NCBI GenBank assembly: GCA_023362775.1
Contig: JALMGJ010000008.1
Span: forward strand, 35,576,501 to 35,640,500
Length of the DNA stretch: 64,000 nt
Reading direction: 5' to 3'
DNA from: Charina bottae
Taxonomy: Eukaryota > Chordata > Lepidosauria > Squamata > Charinaidae
The notes below the pieces were generated by a model, which saw nothing but the letters and a program-made list of their open reading frames with translations, did no database searches and was not told where the DNA came from. This document shows, piece after piece, positions 1 to 9,472 of the stretch (positions are counted from its first letter, which is position 1; each line of letters starts with the position of its first letter). A program made the translations under genes and the position numbers.

Positions 1-283
1 CGCCTATTTGGAAGCCTGATTTAATTTTACTTTGAAATCACTCAAGCTGAGGCTTGGCAGCTCAAGCAGAAAAAGACAAAACGCAGATGTGAATGCCAAA
101 TATAATCACTGTGATATAATGACCAGAAACAAAAAGCTTCAATAAATATATGGAAGTAGGGCTAAGAGGCAGGGTGAAATTGAATAATATCAATGGCCTT
201 CCCTAGAAGAAAAGACAAATCAAAATGGATAATTTGGTCACAGCAAAAATGAAATTAGAACTCCCTCTAGGAAAGGGTTAGAG
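1..283. other. intron, nothing recognised
   Basis: AT-rich intronic sequence before the first MITE. No coding, RNA or repeat signal was recognised. Confidence 0.5.
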
Positions 284-542
284 CAGAGCTTTCCAAACTT
301 TTCATGTTGGTGACACACTTTTTAGACATGCATCATTTCGCGACACACTCTTACAGCAGGGCACAAGGCAGGCACTAGGACCTGTGTGGAATCACAGCAG
401 GTTTGGAGGCAGCAAGGCACAAGGCAGGCACTAGGACCTGCACGTAATCCTGGCAGGGCTCAGAGGCAACAGCAGCCCAGACACACCCAGACGCTGCAGC
501 CGACACACTAACGTGTCACGACACACAGTTTGGAAAGTTCTG
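284..542. mobile_element. hAT MITE, family I (CAGAGCTTTCCAAACT termini)
   Basis: A non-autonomous element with terminal inverted repeats CAGAGCTTTCCAAACT and AGTTTGGAAAGTTCTG. Flanks ggttagag / tgctagag form a degraded 8-bp target duplication (6/8), as for hAT elements. The interior holds a tandem-like repeat of the segment around GCACAAGGCAGGCACTAGGA (about 360-450) and copies of gacacac near both ends. Confidence 0.8.
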
Positions 543-637
543 TGCTAGAGGCATAGACAGCTGCATCATATAAGGAAGAAGGGTTGTTTTATTGCAGTTG
601 ATTTCCAAATGCACAGAACCCTCATCTCATCTTAGAT

Positions 638-947
638 CAGGGTTTCTCAACCAGGGTTCCATGGAACCCTAGGGTTCCGCGAGAGGTCACCAGGGGGTTC
701 CCTGGGAGATCACAATTTATTTAAAAAAATATTTCAAATTCAGGCAACTTCACATTAAAGAGCTAAGTTTCATTCTTTATTTTTAGTTTAAGAACACTAT
801 TGGTGCATATATACAGGCCTACACATGAAATGAATATAATAATTTTGCACCTTCTGGCCTATCTTTGAGCCTGAATGTGCAGGGGTTCCCCAAGGCTTGA
901 AAAATATGTCAAGGGTTCCTCCAGGGTCAAAAAGTTGAGAAAGGCTG
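638..947. mobile_element. hAT MITE, family II (CAGGGTTTCTCAACCAGGG)
   Basis: About 310 bp with termini CAGGGTTTCTCAACCAGG and AAAGTTGAGAAAGGCTG. Candidate 8-bp target duplication tcttagat / acttagag (6/8). Same family as the copies at 18012, 23134 and 36411, sharing the interior around ggttccctgggagatcac. It has no coding capacity. Confidence 0.8.
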
Positions 948-1997
948 ACTTAGAGCAACAGCTATGTAGGAAAATCTTGATACTCTTTAAAGAATACATT
1001 GATCTTTGACCTGTTTCCGAAAAAAGACTATTAATTACATACTGTTTTATTTCTGCTTCTCTCTCCTCGGCTCTCTTTATTCAAGGCTTAACAGTCTTTA
1101 GGATCAGTTATAACATCAGTATTTCTGGACCTAGTCATTCCCTGGTCACTAAAGGCGCAGCAAAAACAGCATGGGATCAAGGAGCCATGATCCCCACCAC
1201 CCTCACACGAAGCACCTCAAAGGCCTCCCTTTTTTTAATATCTGAAGGCCATCTTACTGACTACAAAGCTTCCTTTACAGAAAACACCACCCTGAAAAAT
1301 AACTAATTGGATATGTCTTAGCTATTACATTTGTCTCTATACAAAAATGTACTTTAAAAAAGCAACACTGCCCTCTTCAGGAAAACGACTGCATACCATG
1401 AAGACTTCACTAAAGTGCAGTTTTCTTTCTTTTGGCTTGGTTATATTTTCAATTCCATGTTGTACCCCAATTTTCCTTTTGCCTAAATAAAACCTTCCAA
1501 ATAATAATTTTGTACGCCAATTTCCTCTCTTGCCCAAGGAAACCGTTCAATATAATGAGAAACTCATGAAGTGTCCCAAAGGTATCTTTGTGAAGAAAAG
1601 AATGTAAAGATCTGTAGTGTTATGAAATTTGCACAACAGCATAAAGAGAAAAAGCCCACAATGTAAACAGAGAAATATATAATACAATAGATGGACCTCC
1701 AGCTATTAAAGGAGAAATTGGATTATGTGGTATTTAGCTTCTAGTCCTCTTTAACCAGAGAAGCACTGGATGAAATAGGCTCTCACCCAAGATAATTTAT
1801 GCATCTTTATCCAAGTCAATTTTTAAACAAGAAATTTAACTTTGGCCATATAGAATCATATTGTCCAACTGTCCTTTTTTGTTGATAAGGAGATGTAATT
1901 ATTACTTCTGCGTTGCAGGTAAGTAGAAAAAAAGGGTTTTTTTATTTTAATTTTCTTACACATTTATATTGGTCATTGTTCTATCTAGATTTTTATA
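948..1997. other. intron, nothing recognised
   Basis: AT-rich sequence without a supported gene. The 66-codon minus-strand frame at 1337-1537 has no recognisable product. Confidence 0.5.
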
Positions 1998-2000
1998 CAC

Positions 2001-2029
2001 TGCTCAAAAAAATAAAGGGAACACTGAAA
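2001..2029 (+). repeat. Tc1 left terminal inverted repeat
   Basis: tgctcaaaaaaataaaggga followed by acactgaaa. It is the exact reverse complement of 3546-3574. Confidence 0.9.
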
Positions 2030-2294
2030 CAACACAATGTAAGTCCAAGTCAATCACACTTCTGTGAAATCAAACTGTCCACTTAGGTAGCAACACTGAT
2101 TGACAATCAATTTCACATGCTGTTGTGCACATGGAATAGACAACAGGCGGAAAGCATAGGCAGTTAGCAAGACATCCCCAATAAAGGAGTGGATCTGCAG
2201 GTGGTGACCACAGACCACTTCTCAGTTCCTATGCTTTCTGGCTGATGGTTTGGTCACTTTTGAATGCTGGCGGTGCTTCCACTCTAGTGGTAGC

Positions 2295-3320
2295 ATGAGA
2301 CGGAGTCTACAACCCACACAAGTGGCTCAGGTAGTGCAGCTCATCCAGGATGGCACATCAATGCGAGCTGTGGCAAGAAGGTTTGCTGTGTCTGTCAGCG
2401 TAGCGTCCAGAGCATGGAGGCGCTACCAGGAGACAGGTCAGTACATCAGGAGACATGGAGGAGGCCGTAGGAGGGCAACAACCCAGCAGCAGGACCGCTA
2501 CCTCCACCTTTGTGCAAGGAGGGACAGGAGGAGCACTGCCAGAGCCCTGCAAAATGACCTCCAGTGGGCCACAAATGTACGTGTGGCTGCTCAAACGGTC
2601 AGAAACAGACTCCATGAGGGTGGTATGAGGGCCCGACGTCCACAGGTGGGGGTTGTGCTTACAGCCCAACACCGTGCAGGACGTTTGGCATTTGCCAGAA
2701 AACACCAAGATTGGCAACTTCGCCACTGGCGCCCTGTGCTCTTCACAGATGAAAGCAGGTTCACACTGAGCACATGTGACAGACGTGACAGGGTCTGGAG
2801 ACGCCGTGGAGAACGTTCTGCTGCCTGCAACATCCTCCAGCATGACCGGTTTGGCAGTGGGTCAGTAATGGTGTGGGGTGGCATTTCTTTAGGGGGCCGC
2901 ACAGCCCTCCACGTGCTCGCCAGAGGTAGCCTGACTGCCATTAGGTACCGAGATGAGATCCTCAGACCCCTTGTGAGACCATATGCTGGTGCGGTTGGCC
3001 CTGGGTTCCTCCTAATGCAAGACAATGCTAGACCTCATGTGGCTGGAGTGTACCAGCAGTTCCTGCAAGACGAAGGCATTGATGCTATGGACTGGCCCGC
3101 CCATTCCCCAGACCTGAATCCAATTGAGCACATCTGGGACATCATGTCTCGCTCCATCCACCAACGCCACGTTGCACCACAGACTGCCCAGGAGTTGGGG
3201 GATGCTTTAGTCCAGGTGTGGGAGGAGATCCCTCAGGAGACCATCCGCCACCTCATCAGGAGCATGCCCAGGCGTTGTAGGGAGGTCATACAGGCACGTG
3301 GAGGCCACACACACTACTGA
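2295..3320 (+). CDS. Tc1-family transposase, intact DD34E
   Basis: A 341-codon transposase that would bind the terminal repeats and catalyse excision and TA-targeted insertion. The frame is open further upstream (2250), but the methionine of [20 protein letters not shown] fits the usual 340-residue length and starts the DNA-binding part. The N-terminal half holds two helix-turn-helix-like segments (about residues 10-50 and 70-115), separated by a basic GGGRRR hinge. The catalytic triad is visible: D in LFTDESRF, D in LMQDNARPH, and E in LNPIEHIWD, with exactly 34 residues between the last two. [10 protein letters not shown], typical of Tc1, is present. No stop or frameshift breaks it. Expression would depend on host transcription; it is opposite to CCSER1. 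Confidence 0.93.
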   Translation: MRRSLQPTQVAQVVQLIQDGTSMRAVARRFAVSVSVASRAWRRYQETGQYIRRHGGGRRRATTQQQDRYLHLCARRDRRSTARALQNDLQWATNVRVAAQTVRNRLHEGGMRARRPQVGVVLTAQHRAGRLAFARKHQDWQLRHWRPVLFTDESRFTLSTCDRRDRVWRRRGERSAACNILQHDRFGSGSVMVWGGISLGGRTALHVLARGSLTAIRYRDEILRPLVRPYAGAVGPGFLLMQDNARPHVAGVYQQFLQDEGIDAMDWPAHSPDLNPIEHIWDIMSRSIHQRHVAPQTAQELGDALVQVWEEIPQETIRHLIRSMPRRCREVIQARGGHTHY

Positions 3321-3545
3321 GCCTCATTTTGACTTGTTTTAAGGACATTACATCAACGTTGGATCAGCCTGTAGTGTTCTTTTCCACTTTAATTTTTGAG
3401 TGTAACTCCACATCCAGACCTCCAGCGGTTGCTTACATTTGATTTCCATTGCTTTTTGTGTGATTTTGTTGTCAGCACATTCAACTATGTAATGAACAAA
3501 GTAATTAATACGAATATTTCATTCATTCAGATCTAGGATGTCTTA

Positions 3546-3574
3546 TTTCAGTGTTCCCTTTATTTTTTTGAGCA
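3546..3574 (-). repeat. Tc1 right terminal inverted repeat
   Basis: Reverse complement of the left end, 29 of 29 positions, followed by gcTTATA. Confidence 0.9.
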
Positions 3575-3578
3575 GCTT

Positions 3579-3911
3579 ATATATTCTTTTTTTAATTGTT
3601 TGAGCTGCATTTGTATGTTTTGAATTTTTTTACTGTTACGTTTAAGAAAATTAACAAAAATGTTTTAAAAAGTGACAATTTATGCAGGGGCCTATAATAG
3701 GGCTATGCAGCACTTTCAACCTGAAGGGAAAAAAGAGCTTCAGAAAGTCACACATGTAACATCAGCCTGCAACTCCTTAAAGCAGTGACCTGGAATCACT
3801 CAGCTGCAGTACAACCCCAGGAAAAAAAACACACAACTGCTTTAAGGAATGGTAGAGAGGTGTGACATGTGCATCCCCACATGCTCTGAAACACCTTTTC
3901 CCTTTGAAACC
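3579..3911. other. intron, nothing recognised
   Basis: AT-rich sequence between the transposon and the inverted-repeat arm. No gene seen. Confidence 0.45.
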
Positions 3912-4093
3912 TATGGACAAATTGGACAGTCATAATGTTTTCTGGAGCTACGCTATAGGAAAAGCTGAAAGCACACGTTTTATCTGTAGAAAATGTTCGT
4001 ATTTAGTCTGGAGCACCTCCAGTTTAGAAGATAACTGACTGAGACCTTGGATAGCTGATGGAATAGATAATATGGATGATGGACATGTATAAA
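3912..4093 (+). repeat. inverted-repeat arm 1
   Basis: About 182 bp whose reverse complement recurs at 4734-4921, for example ggagctacgctataggaaaa here against ttttcctatagcgtagctcc there. Arms differ by a few substitutions and one 5-6 bp indel near the outer end. Confidence 0.85.
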
Positions 4094-4733
4094 CTGCACA
4101 AACCCAGTGCGTCTGATAGTCCAAATCAATGACTATATTTGCTCTCAAAGTCCCATGCCAGGCACTGCAATCCAACAAGTACTACTATCAAAGCAAAAAC
4201 TAACTAATTTAATTTAACCATTTAAGTACTGTATATAATGATCAATATAATTACTCCTATTTAATAAGAGTTATTTAATCATTTATCTCATGTCACATCA
4301 AAATTATCATCTTGGAAAAAACTGAAAATCTTAGGAGACCATACCTAAAGGTGTTCCCCCACCCCCGCCGGGGGCAGTTGCTGCATGTAAGGCCTCAGAA
4401 TGTGTATTTCTGGCTTATACTGTGCATACAGTAGTTTGGGATTCTACCAGAATCACTGCATTCTACTGTAGGAAACAGGTATGGAAAAGGGGTCATTTCT
4501 CCACTGAAATCTCTTTCCATTCAGCAAGATAACTAGTCTATTCTTATTCTTTAAGGGGAGAAGGTCAAAGAGAGTTGTGAATGTGAAAAAACCCATTACA
4601 GTCACCAGTGACTCAAGCATCATCTGGAAGTTTTTATCACCCCTCCCAAGTTGAAACATGATTTGTTGTATAAAAGTGCACTCCCACTGGATTCAGATAT
4701 TTCCCTGGAGAGCGCTGTTATGACACTGTGATA
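4094..4733. other. spacer between inverted-repeat arms
   Basis: About 640 bp with no recognised gene or repeat. It includes a short C/G-rich hairpin (cccccaccccc-gccgggggc, about 4358-4377). Confidence 0.4.
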
Positions 4734-4921
4734 TTTATACGTGTCCATCATCCATATTATCTATTCCATCAGCTATCCGAGGTCTCAGTCAGTTATCTTC
4801 TAAACTGGAGGTGCTCCAGACTAAATACGAACATTTTCTACAGATAAAACGTGTGCTTTCAGCTTTTCCTATAGCGTAGCTCCAGAATACATTATACTTG
4901 TGACTGTCCAATTTGTCCATA
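4734..4921 (-). repeat. inverted-repeat arm 2
   Basis: Reverse-complement partner of 3912-4093. A transcript of the CCSER1 intron could fold into a hairpin of about 180 bp here, ending roughly 190 nt beyond the donor of the 63-codon exon. Confidence 0.85.
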
Positions 4922-5107
4922 CTTATGCAACTGTTTTTTTAAATAAAGAACTGGGATCCATAATTCAAACTTACTTCGGGCTCAGGAAATCTGACAATCA
5001 TCATCACACTGCTAAAACTTCCATTTATGCTACCAGATTTTGTTTATTCATAAAGAACAAGAGGGAAAGAAGCAATACTGTAACTACTTGACACTTTGCA
5101 AACTTAC

Positions 5108-5295
5108 CAAGCTATTCATTTTAGATGAGGAGGAGCTTGTTCTCTGTTTCCTTAAACAATTCAGCTCTTCTAGGTTTCCATCCTTTGGCTTTAAGATCAT
5201 CCGGCTGTTCCCAGCAGTGCCTTCTGAGGCGGATCTCAGACGCTTTTCTATGAATCTTCCTTCTCGAAATGGACTAAAACTACTGGGAAGACTCA
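5108..5295 (-). CDS. CCSER1: CCSER1 second coding exon (63 codons)
   Basis: A 188-nt exon lies between an acceptor TTACTTCACAG and a donor GTAAGT. Joined to the single leftover G of the previous exon it gives GTG-AGT-CTT, that is VSLPSSFSPFREGRFIEKRL and onward to SSSSSKMNSL, ending in phase 0. This matches the part of CCSER1 that follows the large exon. The perfect phase complementarity (1 nt + 188 nt = 63 codons) is strong support. The reading keeps the Ser-rich and basic character of the protein. The next exon, expected to encode an acidic stretch leading toward the coiled coil, was not found in the 5.1 kb that remains downstream. Confidence 0.92.
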
Positions 5296-5454
5296 CTGTG
5301 AAGTAAGATATACACACTTATTTACAATCACCATCAATGCTGCAAACATTCAGAAATGTTTCTTTTAATCAAAGGTGCATTACTTGGAAGTTGACTGAGC
5401 TGCAGCCAGTTAAGTCTTGATCTTGCTTTGCTGCATAGCTATTGGAAAATCCTG

Positions 5455-5800
5455 GCCTGTACAGTGGACAGCCAAGAAAACAAATCAATGGATCGTTGAA
5501 CAAATCAACCCAGAGTTCTCACTCAAGGCACAAATGACCAGGCTCCAATTATCCTATTTCGGACACATTATGTGAAGACCCAGCTCTCTGGGAAAGGCTG
5601 TAATGCTGGGAAAGGTGGAGGGAAGGAGAAGAGGACGACCAGCAACGAGCTAGATGGACTAGGTTACATTGGCAATGAGTGCACTGTGAGGAGACTTCAA
5701 AGAACAAGTTGGGGATAGATCGTCATGGAGAAAATCTGTCTATGTGGTCGACAGGGGTAGAAAACAACTTGATGGCACATATTCAATCCATTAATCACAG
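5455..5800 (+). mobile_element. degraded RTE-clade LINE 3' end
   Basis: Frame fragments read LQLSYFGHIM, then MLGKVEGRRRGRPA and DRSSWRKSVYVVDRGRKQLDGT, interrupted by stops. The order matches the C-terminal tail of an RTE-like ORF (compare YFGHLMRR..LGK.EGKRRRGR in the BovB copies here). Divergence from BovB suggests a different, older RTE family. Confidence 0.6.
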
Positions 5801-6009
5801 TGGAAAGAACCACCAGTACTGTACATGCTGAAAGGTTCCATGAACTAGCTTTAAGAATATTTATGAACCCAGCCATTGTGACGTCTTAAAAAAAAAAAGA
5901 TAGTTAAAATTAAATCATGGCTTAACACAATGTGTAAACCCAGCTGTAATTTCTTGAGAAGATGGCAAGAAGCAACAGTGCAGCCTTCCTCAACCCAGTG
6001 CCTTTAATA

Positions 6010-6180
6010 CAGAGCTTTCCAAACTGTGTGTGGCGACACAAAAGTGTGTCGCCACACACAGTCTGGTGTGTCGCCACACAACCCGGAAGCGCTGATCATC
6101 ATCAGCGCTTCCGGGTTTTCCTGCGGCGACACACCAACGGCGGTTGGTGTGTCGCCGCGGGAAAACTTTGGAAAGCCCTG
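6010..6180. mobile_element. hAT MITE, family I, palindromic subtype
   Basis: 171 bp with termini CAGAGCTTTCCAAACTG and CTTTGGAAAGCCCTG and a perfect 8-bp target duplication ctttaata (6002-6009, 6181-6188). The centre is a perfect hairpin, cggaagcgctgatc / gatcagcgcttccg type (around 6086-6118), flanked by repeated gtgtcgccacaca. Confidence 0.9.
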
Positions 6181-6299
6181 CTTTAATACATACATACTGG
6201 AAGTATTAGTATCTTTCCTGAATACTTTGTAGTTGCAGTCCCAACACATCTATAGAATTTCACCATATTGAAAAGGTTGCAACAAGAATCATTTATTTA

Positions 6300-6530
6300 T
6301 ATTCTATTAGATTTACTGTATATCCCACTTTTTTCCCCTAAGACTTCAAGGAAGGATACACATCATTCTTTCCTCCAATTTTTCCCAACCACAACCCTCT
6401 AAAGTAGGTTGGACAGAGAGATAGTCGCTGGCCCAAAGTTACCTAGTGAGATGGCTGAAGATGGACTTGAACTGGGTTTCCCAGTTCTAATCCAGTATAA
6501 CTAATATATCACATTGACTTTCTAGTAGGG
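6300..6530 (-). mobile_element. old SINE/LINE relic (MIR-like)
   Basis: The stretch with ggcccaaagttacctagtga and gacttgaactgggtttccca resembles the tRNA/core part of ancient amniote SINEs that contain CCCAAGGTCACCCAGTGAG-type text. Degraded; family call uncertain. Confidence 0.4.
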
Positions 6531-7183
6531 CTGTGCATGCTTGAAGATAGTTGTAAGAAGTGCTTGGGATCCTTAAAGCAGAGAAGTGTGATGTTCACAT
6601 GAAGTCTAAAGCACTTATTCCAAATAATTTTCAAAGTATTCACACCCCTACTGTGTGGGAGGGTGCAATGCACTTTCTATATCCCCTTGATTTCACTAGA
6701 GGATTTATGGTGATATGCATAGAATTATGAGCTTCTAGAGATATTTTCTCCTTAAAAAATGATTGCATAAACTTACCTTCACTTCCATGAAAATGTATTT
6801 TGGACTGATATGCCTGGCACTACTTCTATCATATTACCACCCTAAGCTTTTATTAGTTCTACTGAATCTACTTCATCAAACTGTATGGAGAAACCAGATG
6901 AAGATACAAACATATTTAGGCATCAAAGGTATTCTGTACACTCGGTTGAGGAAATCAATATGATCTATAAACTTTGAAAACAGATTGTGCCATTGTTGGT
7001 AGTAACATAGCTATCAATAAGACTAAGTAAACAATGTTTTTTTCAGCTTTCGTAAGCAATTTCAGCACAGCAGCTTCATATTTCAGCTTCCCTGACATAA
7101 TAATTTTAAGTATTATGTGCTTAAAATGTAGTGATTAACATCCAAGGAATTTAATGCTTGCATATTAGTTTCTCCATTCAATG
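6531..7183. other. intron, nothing recognised
   Basis: AT-rich sequence without gene or clear repeat signal. Confidence 0.45.
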
Positions 7184-7188
7184 ATTTT

Positions 7189-7220
<32 letters not shown>

Positions 7221-8142
7221 TTTTTCAAATTTTGCCACCGCCCATCTCCCCCAGAAAGGGGGACTCTGGGTGGTTTACAATAGAAACCATATTAAAACAA
7301 TAGGTATAAAAACATCTAAGACAGTGCTTTCCAAACTGCCGCCGTTGGCGACACACCAAAGGCAGCAGCGGCAGTGGCACAGTGGCATGCACGGGGGGCG
7401 CGCAGCGGCGGCGTGCATGGCGGCAGCGGCGGCGGCCTCGCTAAAACGCGGAAGCGCTGATGGTGCGCCGCCGCCGCCACCGCTTCGCGACACACTAAGC
7501 TGTGTGTTGCGACACACTAAAGTGTCACGACACACAGTTTGGAAAGCTATGATCTAAGATATAAATATATGATTTACCAAATATAAATATAAATTAGTAT
7601 AAAATCCAAGTGGTCATAAAAATCTAAATCAGTGAGGAGAGCTCTAAGGCACCAGCCACCAACAAGAATAGCTACTCCCCTTCCCACCCCTAGCAAGATT
7701 GCAGAGCCAAGTCTTCAGGTTCTTCTGGAAGGCCAGGAGCGATGGGGCCTGTCTCACCTCTGGGGGCAGAATGTTCCAGAAGGCAGGGGCCACTGCAGAG
7801 AAGGCCCGCTTTCTGGACCCCGCCAAATGAAGTTCTTTTGTAGACGGGGTCTGTAACATGCCCTGTCTGCATGACCGGGTGGGATGGGTAGACATCATTG
7901 GGATGAGACGGTCCCTCAGGTAACCTGGACCCATGCCGTGCAGGGCTTTAAAGGTAATCACCAACACCTTGAATTGGACCCGGAAGCAAACTGGCACCCA
8001 ATGCAGCTCGCGCAGCAGTGATGTCACATTTGCTGATCTTGGGGCAGCAAGAACTGCCCGCGTAGCCGCATTCTGGACCAGCTGAAGGTTCCGGATACTC
8101 TTCAAGGGTAGCCCCATGTAGATCGTATTGCAACAGTCTTAT
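7184..8142 (-). mobile_element. 5'-truncated L2 LINE with nested MITE
   Basis: Minus-strand 3' end of the same L2 family as 60097-64000. A frame at 8117-7644 reads MGLPLKSIRNLQLVQNAATR, then LLRELHWVPVCFRVQFKVLV and FKALHGMGPGYLRDRLIP, the C-terminal domain after the reverse transcriptase. The 3' UTR text complementary to ccgcccatctcccccagaaa and a TTTA tail follow at 7184-7290. A hAT MITE interrupts the 3' UTR at 7322-7551. Cut off upstream at about 8142, as usual for incomplete reverse transcription. Confidence 0.88.
7322..7551. mobile_element. hAT MITE, family I, GC-rich subtype, inside L2
   Basis: 230 bp with ends CAGTGCTTTCCAAACTG and CAGTTTGGAAAGCTATG and perfect 8-bp duplication atctaaga (7314-7321, 7552-7559). 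Interior is a GC-rich run of gcggcggc-type triplets. It sits in the 3' UTR of an L2 copy and is therefore younger than it. Confidence 0.88.
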
Positions 8143-8227
8143 TATGCAGTTTAAATTAAGAAAAATCTGTTTTTCTATTACTATAAACCATAAAATGTGT
8201 TGTTTACAAATGCTGGAATATTTTATC

Positions 8228-8411
8228 AAAAAGAAAAGAAAAGAAAAGAAAAGAAAAGAAAAGAAAAGAAAAGAAAAGAAAGAAGGAAAGGAAAGGAAAG
8301 GAAAGGAAAGGAAAGGAAAGGAAAGGAAAGGAAAGGAAAGGAAAGGAAAGGAAAGGAAAGGAAAGGAAAGGAAAGGAAAGGAAAGGAAAGGAAAGGAAAG
8401 GAAAGGAAAAG
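8228..8411. repeat. purine microsatellite (AAAAG)n-(GGAAA)n
   Basis: An uninterrupted run of about 184 purines: AAAAG units to about 8284, then GGAAA units to 8411. Long lysine/arginine/glutamate frames across it are an artefact of the repeat. Confidence 0.95.
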
Positions 8412-8846
8412 GACAGATCTCCAAACTAAGGTCCAGTTAGGAATCTTCAACACATAAGCCATTAGCATATCACAAGAGATCATTGGCATACATACTCCCA
8501 GGCCTTCTACACAAACCGTTATTTATATGGACCATGTTCTCAATATCTGCAATTCAGTAAACTTCATAAGTCTAACCATGTCTGGAACTGATTAGAGTCT
8601 GGATGGAAGAATCCATTTTGATGAAGGTGGAAAAAGCATAGAACATACATACATGTAACAAGTGCAAAATGAATAAATTTTAAGGAGTATGGAAAGAGGC
8701 AATGGGCAAGAAAGGGTAAATGTGAGTATACTTTATAAACAGGATCACTAAAGCAGGAATATCATCATAGTGAAAAAAAAATAGATTTGAGGCAAGGGAG
8801 TATTACAGAACAGAAGCTAGGTAGCATTATGCAATAATTGCACTGT

Positions 8847-8944
8847 CCGGGAGACAGTGGAGGACAGGAAGGCCTGGCGTGCTATGGTCCATGAGGTCAC
8901 GAAGAGTCAGACACGACTAAACGACTGAACAACAACAACAAAAA
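8847..8944 (+). mobile_element. BovB LINE 3' tail
   Basis: Reads ...RETVEDRKAWRAMVHEVTKS-type codons and ends gactaaacgactgaacaaca, identical in layout to the tail at 56460-56565. Heavily 5'-truncated. Confidence 0.85.
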
Positions 8945-9472
8945 GGATCTGATATCAATAGCTTTCAAATGACAAGAGAAATGGATAATGGAATTTGAAG
9001 AATAGCTTACAGACAAGCAAGAAGATGGAATTAAAAAGCTGTGGGATATGTTAAAGTAGAAACTCACTGTACTAGAAACCACAGTAAGGTGTAAGAAGGG
9101 AGTCAGATTTCTTTTGACTATAATTTGCCTCCGATGTCTCCCTAGGAATTTTTGTCTGATTTTGAATGAGACCCAACAGGTGGCATAAATAGGAAGGGCT
9201 TTCAATAAAACTTCCTGAATGCTTATTTTAGGAAGTAATAGCATTCATCGCTATGTGTCTTTAAAAAAAAACTAATAATTTGGAATGTATCACTGATAAT
9301 TCATTTATAAGCTCTCTCACCAGTAACCTGGGAGAGCCAAATAGCAGCATCTTCATGACACGCCAAGCATAAATGGTGTCAACTAAATATTATTAATGCG
9401 TACTTAGAAGCAAACACAAAGTTTTTGGAAAAGAACATTTTTCAGAAGACAGCAGTGGTTGAGCATACATAC
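8945..9472. other. intron, nothing recognised
   Basis: Intronic AT-rich sequence next to the donor of the main CCSER1 exon. No repeat or coding signal. Confidence 0.5.

Larger units (their letters stand above)
1998..3578 (+). mobile_element. Tc1/mariner transposon, apparently complete
   Basis: A 1.58-kb cut-and-paste element with a single transposase gene. Left end tgctcaaaaaaataaaggga (from 2001) and its reverse complement (to 3574) form terminal inverted repeats that match over 29 of 29 positions. TA dinucleotides flank both ends (tata on both sides), as expected for the family. Both ends and the coding frame are undamaged, so the copy looks recent. I recall almost identical elements from fish and lamprey genomes, which would suggest horizontal transfer; that comparison needs a search. 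Confidence 0.93.
1..5107 (-). other. CCSER1 intron after the 63-codon exon (partial)
   Basis: This is the start of the intron downstream of the second coding exon. It begins with donor GTAAGT at 5107 and runs off the window. It contains the Tc1 transposon, two hAT-type MITEs and an inverted-repeat pair. No further CCSER1 exon was recognised on the minus strand. Confidence 0.75.
5296..9472 (-). other. CCSER1 intron between the two coding exons (4.18 kb)
   Basis: Bounded by donor GTATGT (9472 downward) and acceptor CACAG (5296-5300). It contains an RTE relic, two hAT MITEs, a 5'-truncated L2, a GA-rich microsatellite and a BovB tail. No other coding sequence was recognised. Confidence 0.85.

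Noticed and set aside
2358..3025. Minus-strand open frames of 161 and 144 codons
   Set aside because: Antisense shadows of the transposase gene.
3948..4178. 76-codon minus-strand frame
   Set aside because: Lies in an inverted-repeat arm; no recognisable protein and its mirror frame is broken.
8144..8457. Long Lys/Arg/Glu and Phe/Leu/Ser open frames
   Set aside because: Produced by the pentanucleotide microsatellite on both strands; no protein.
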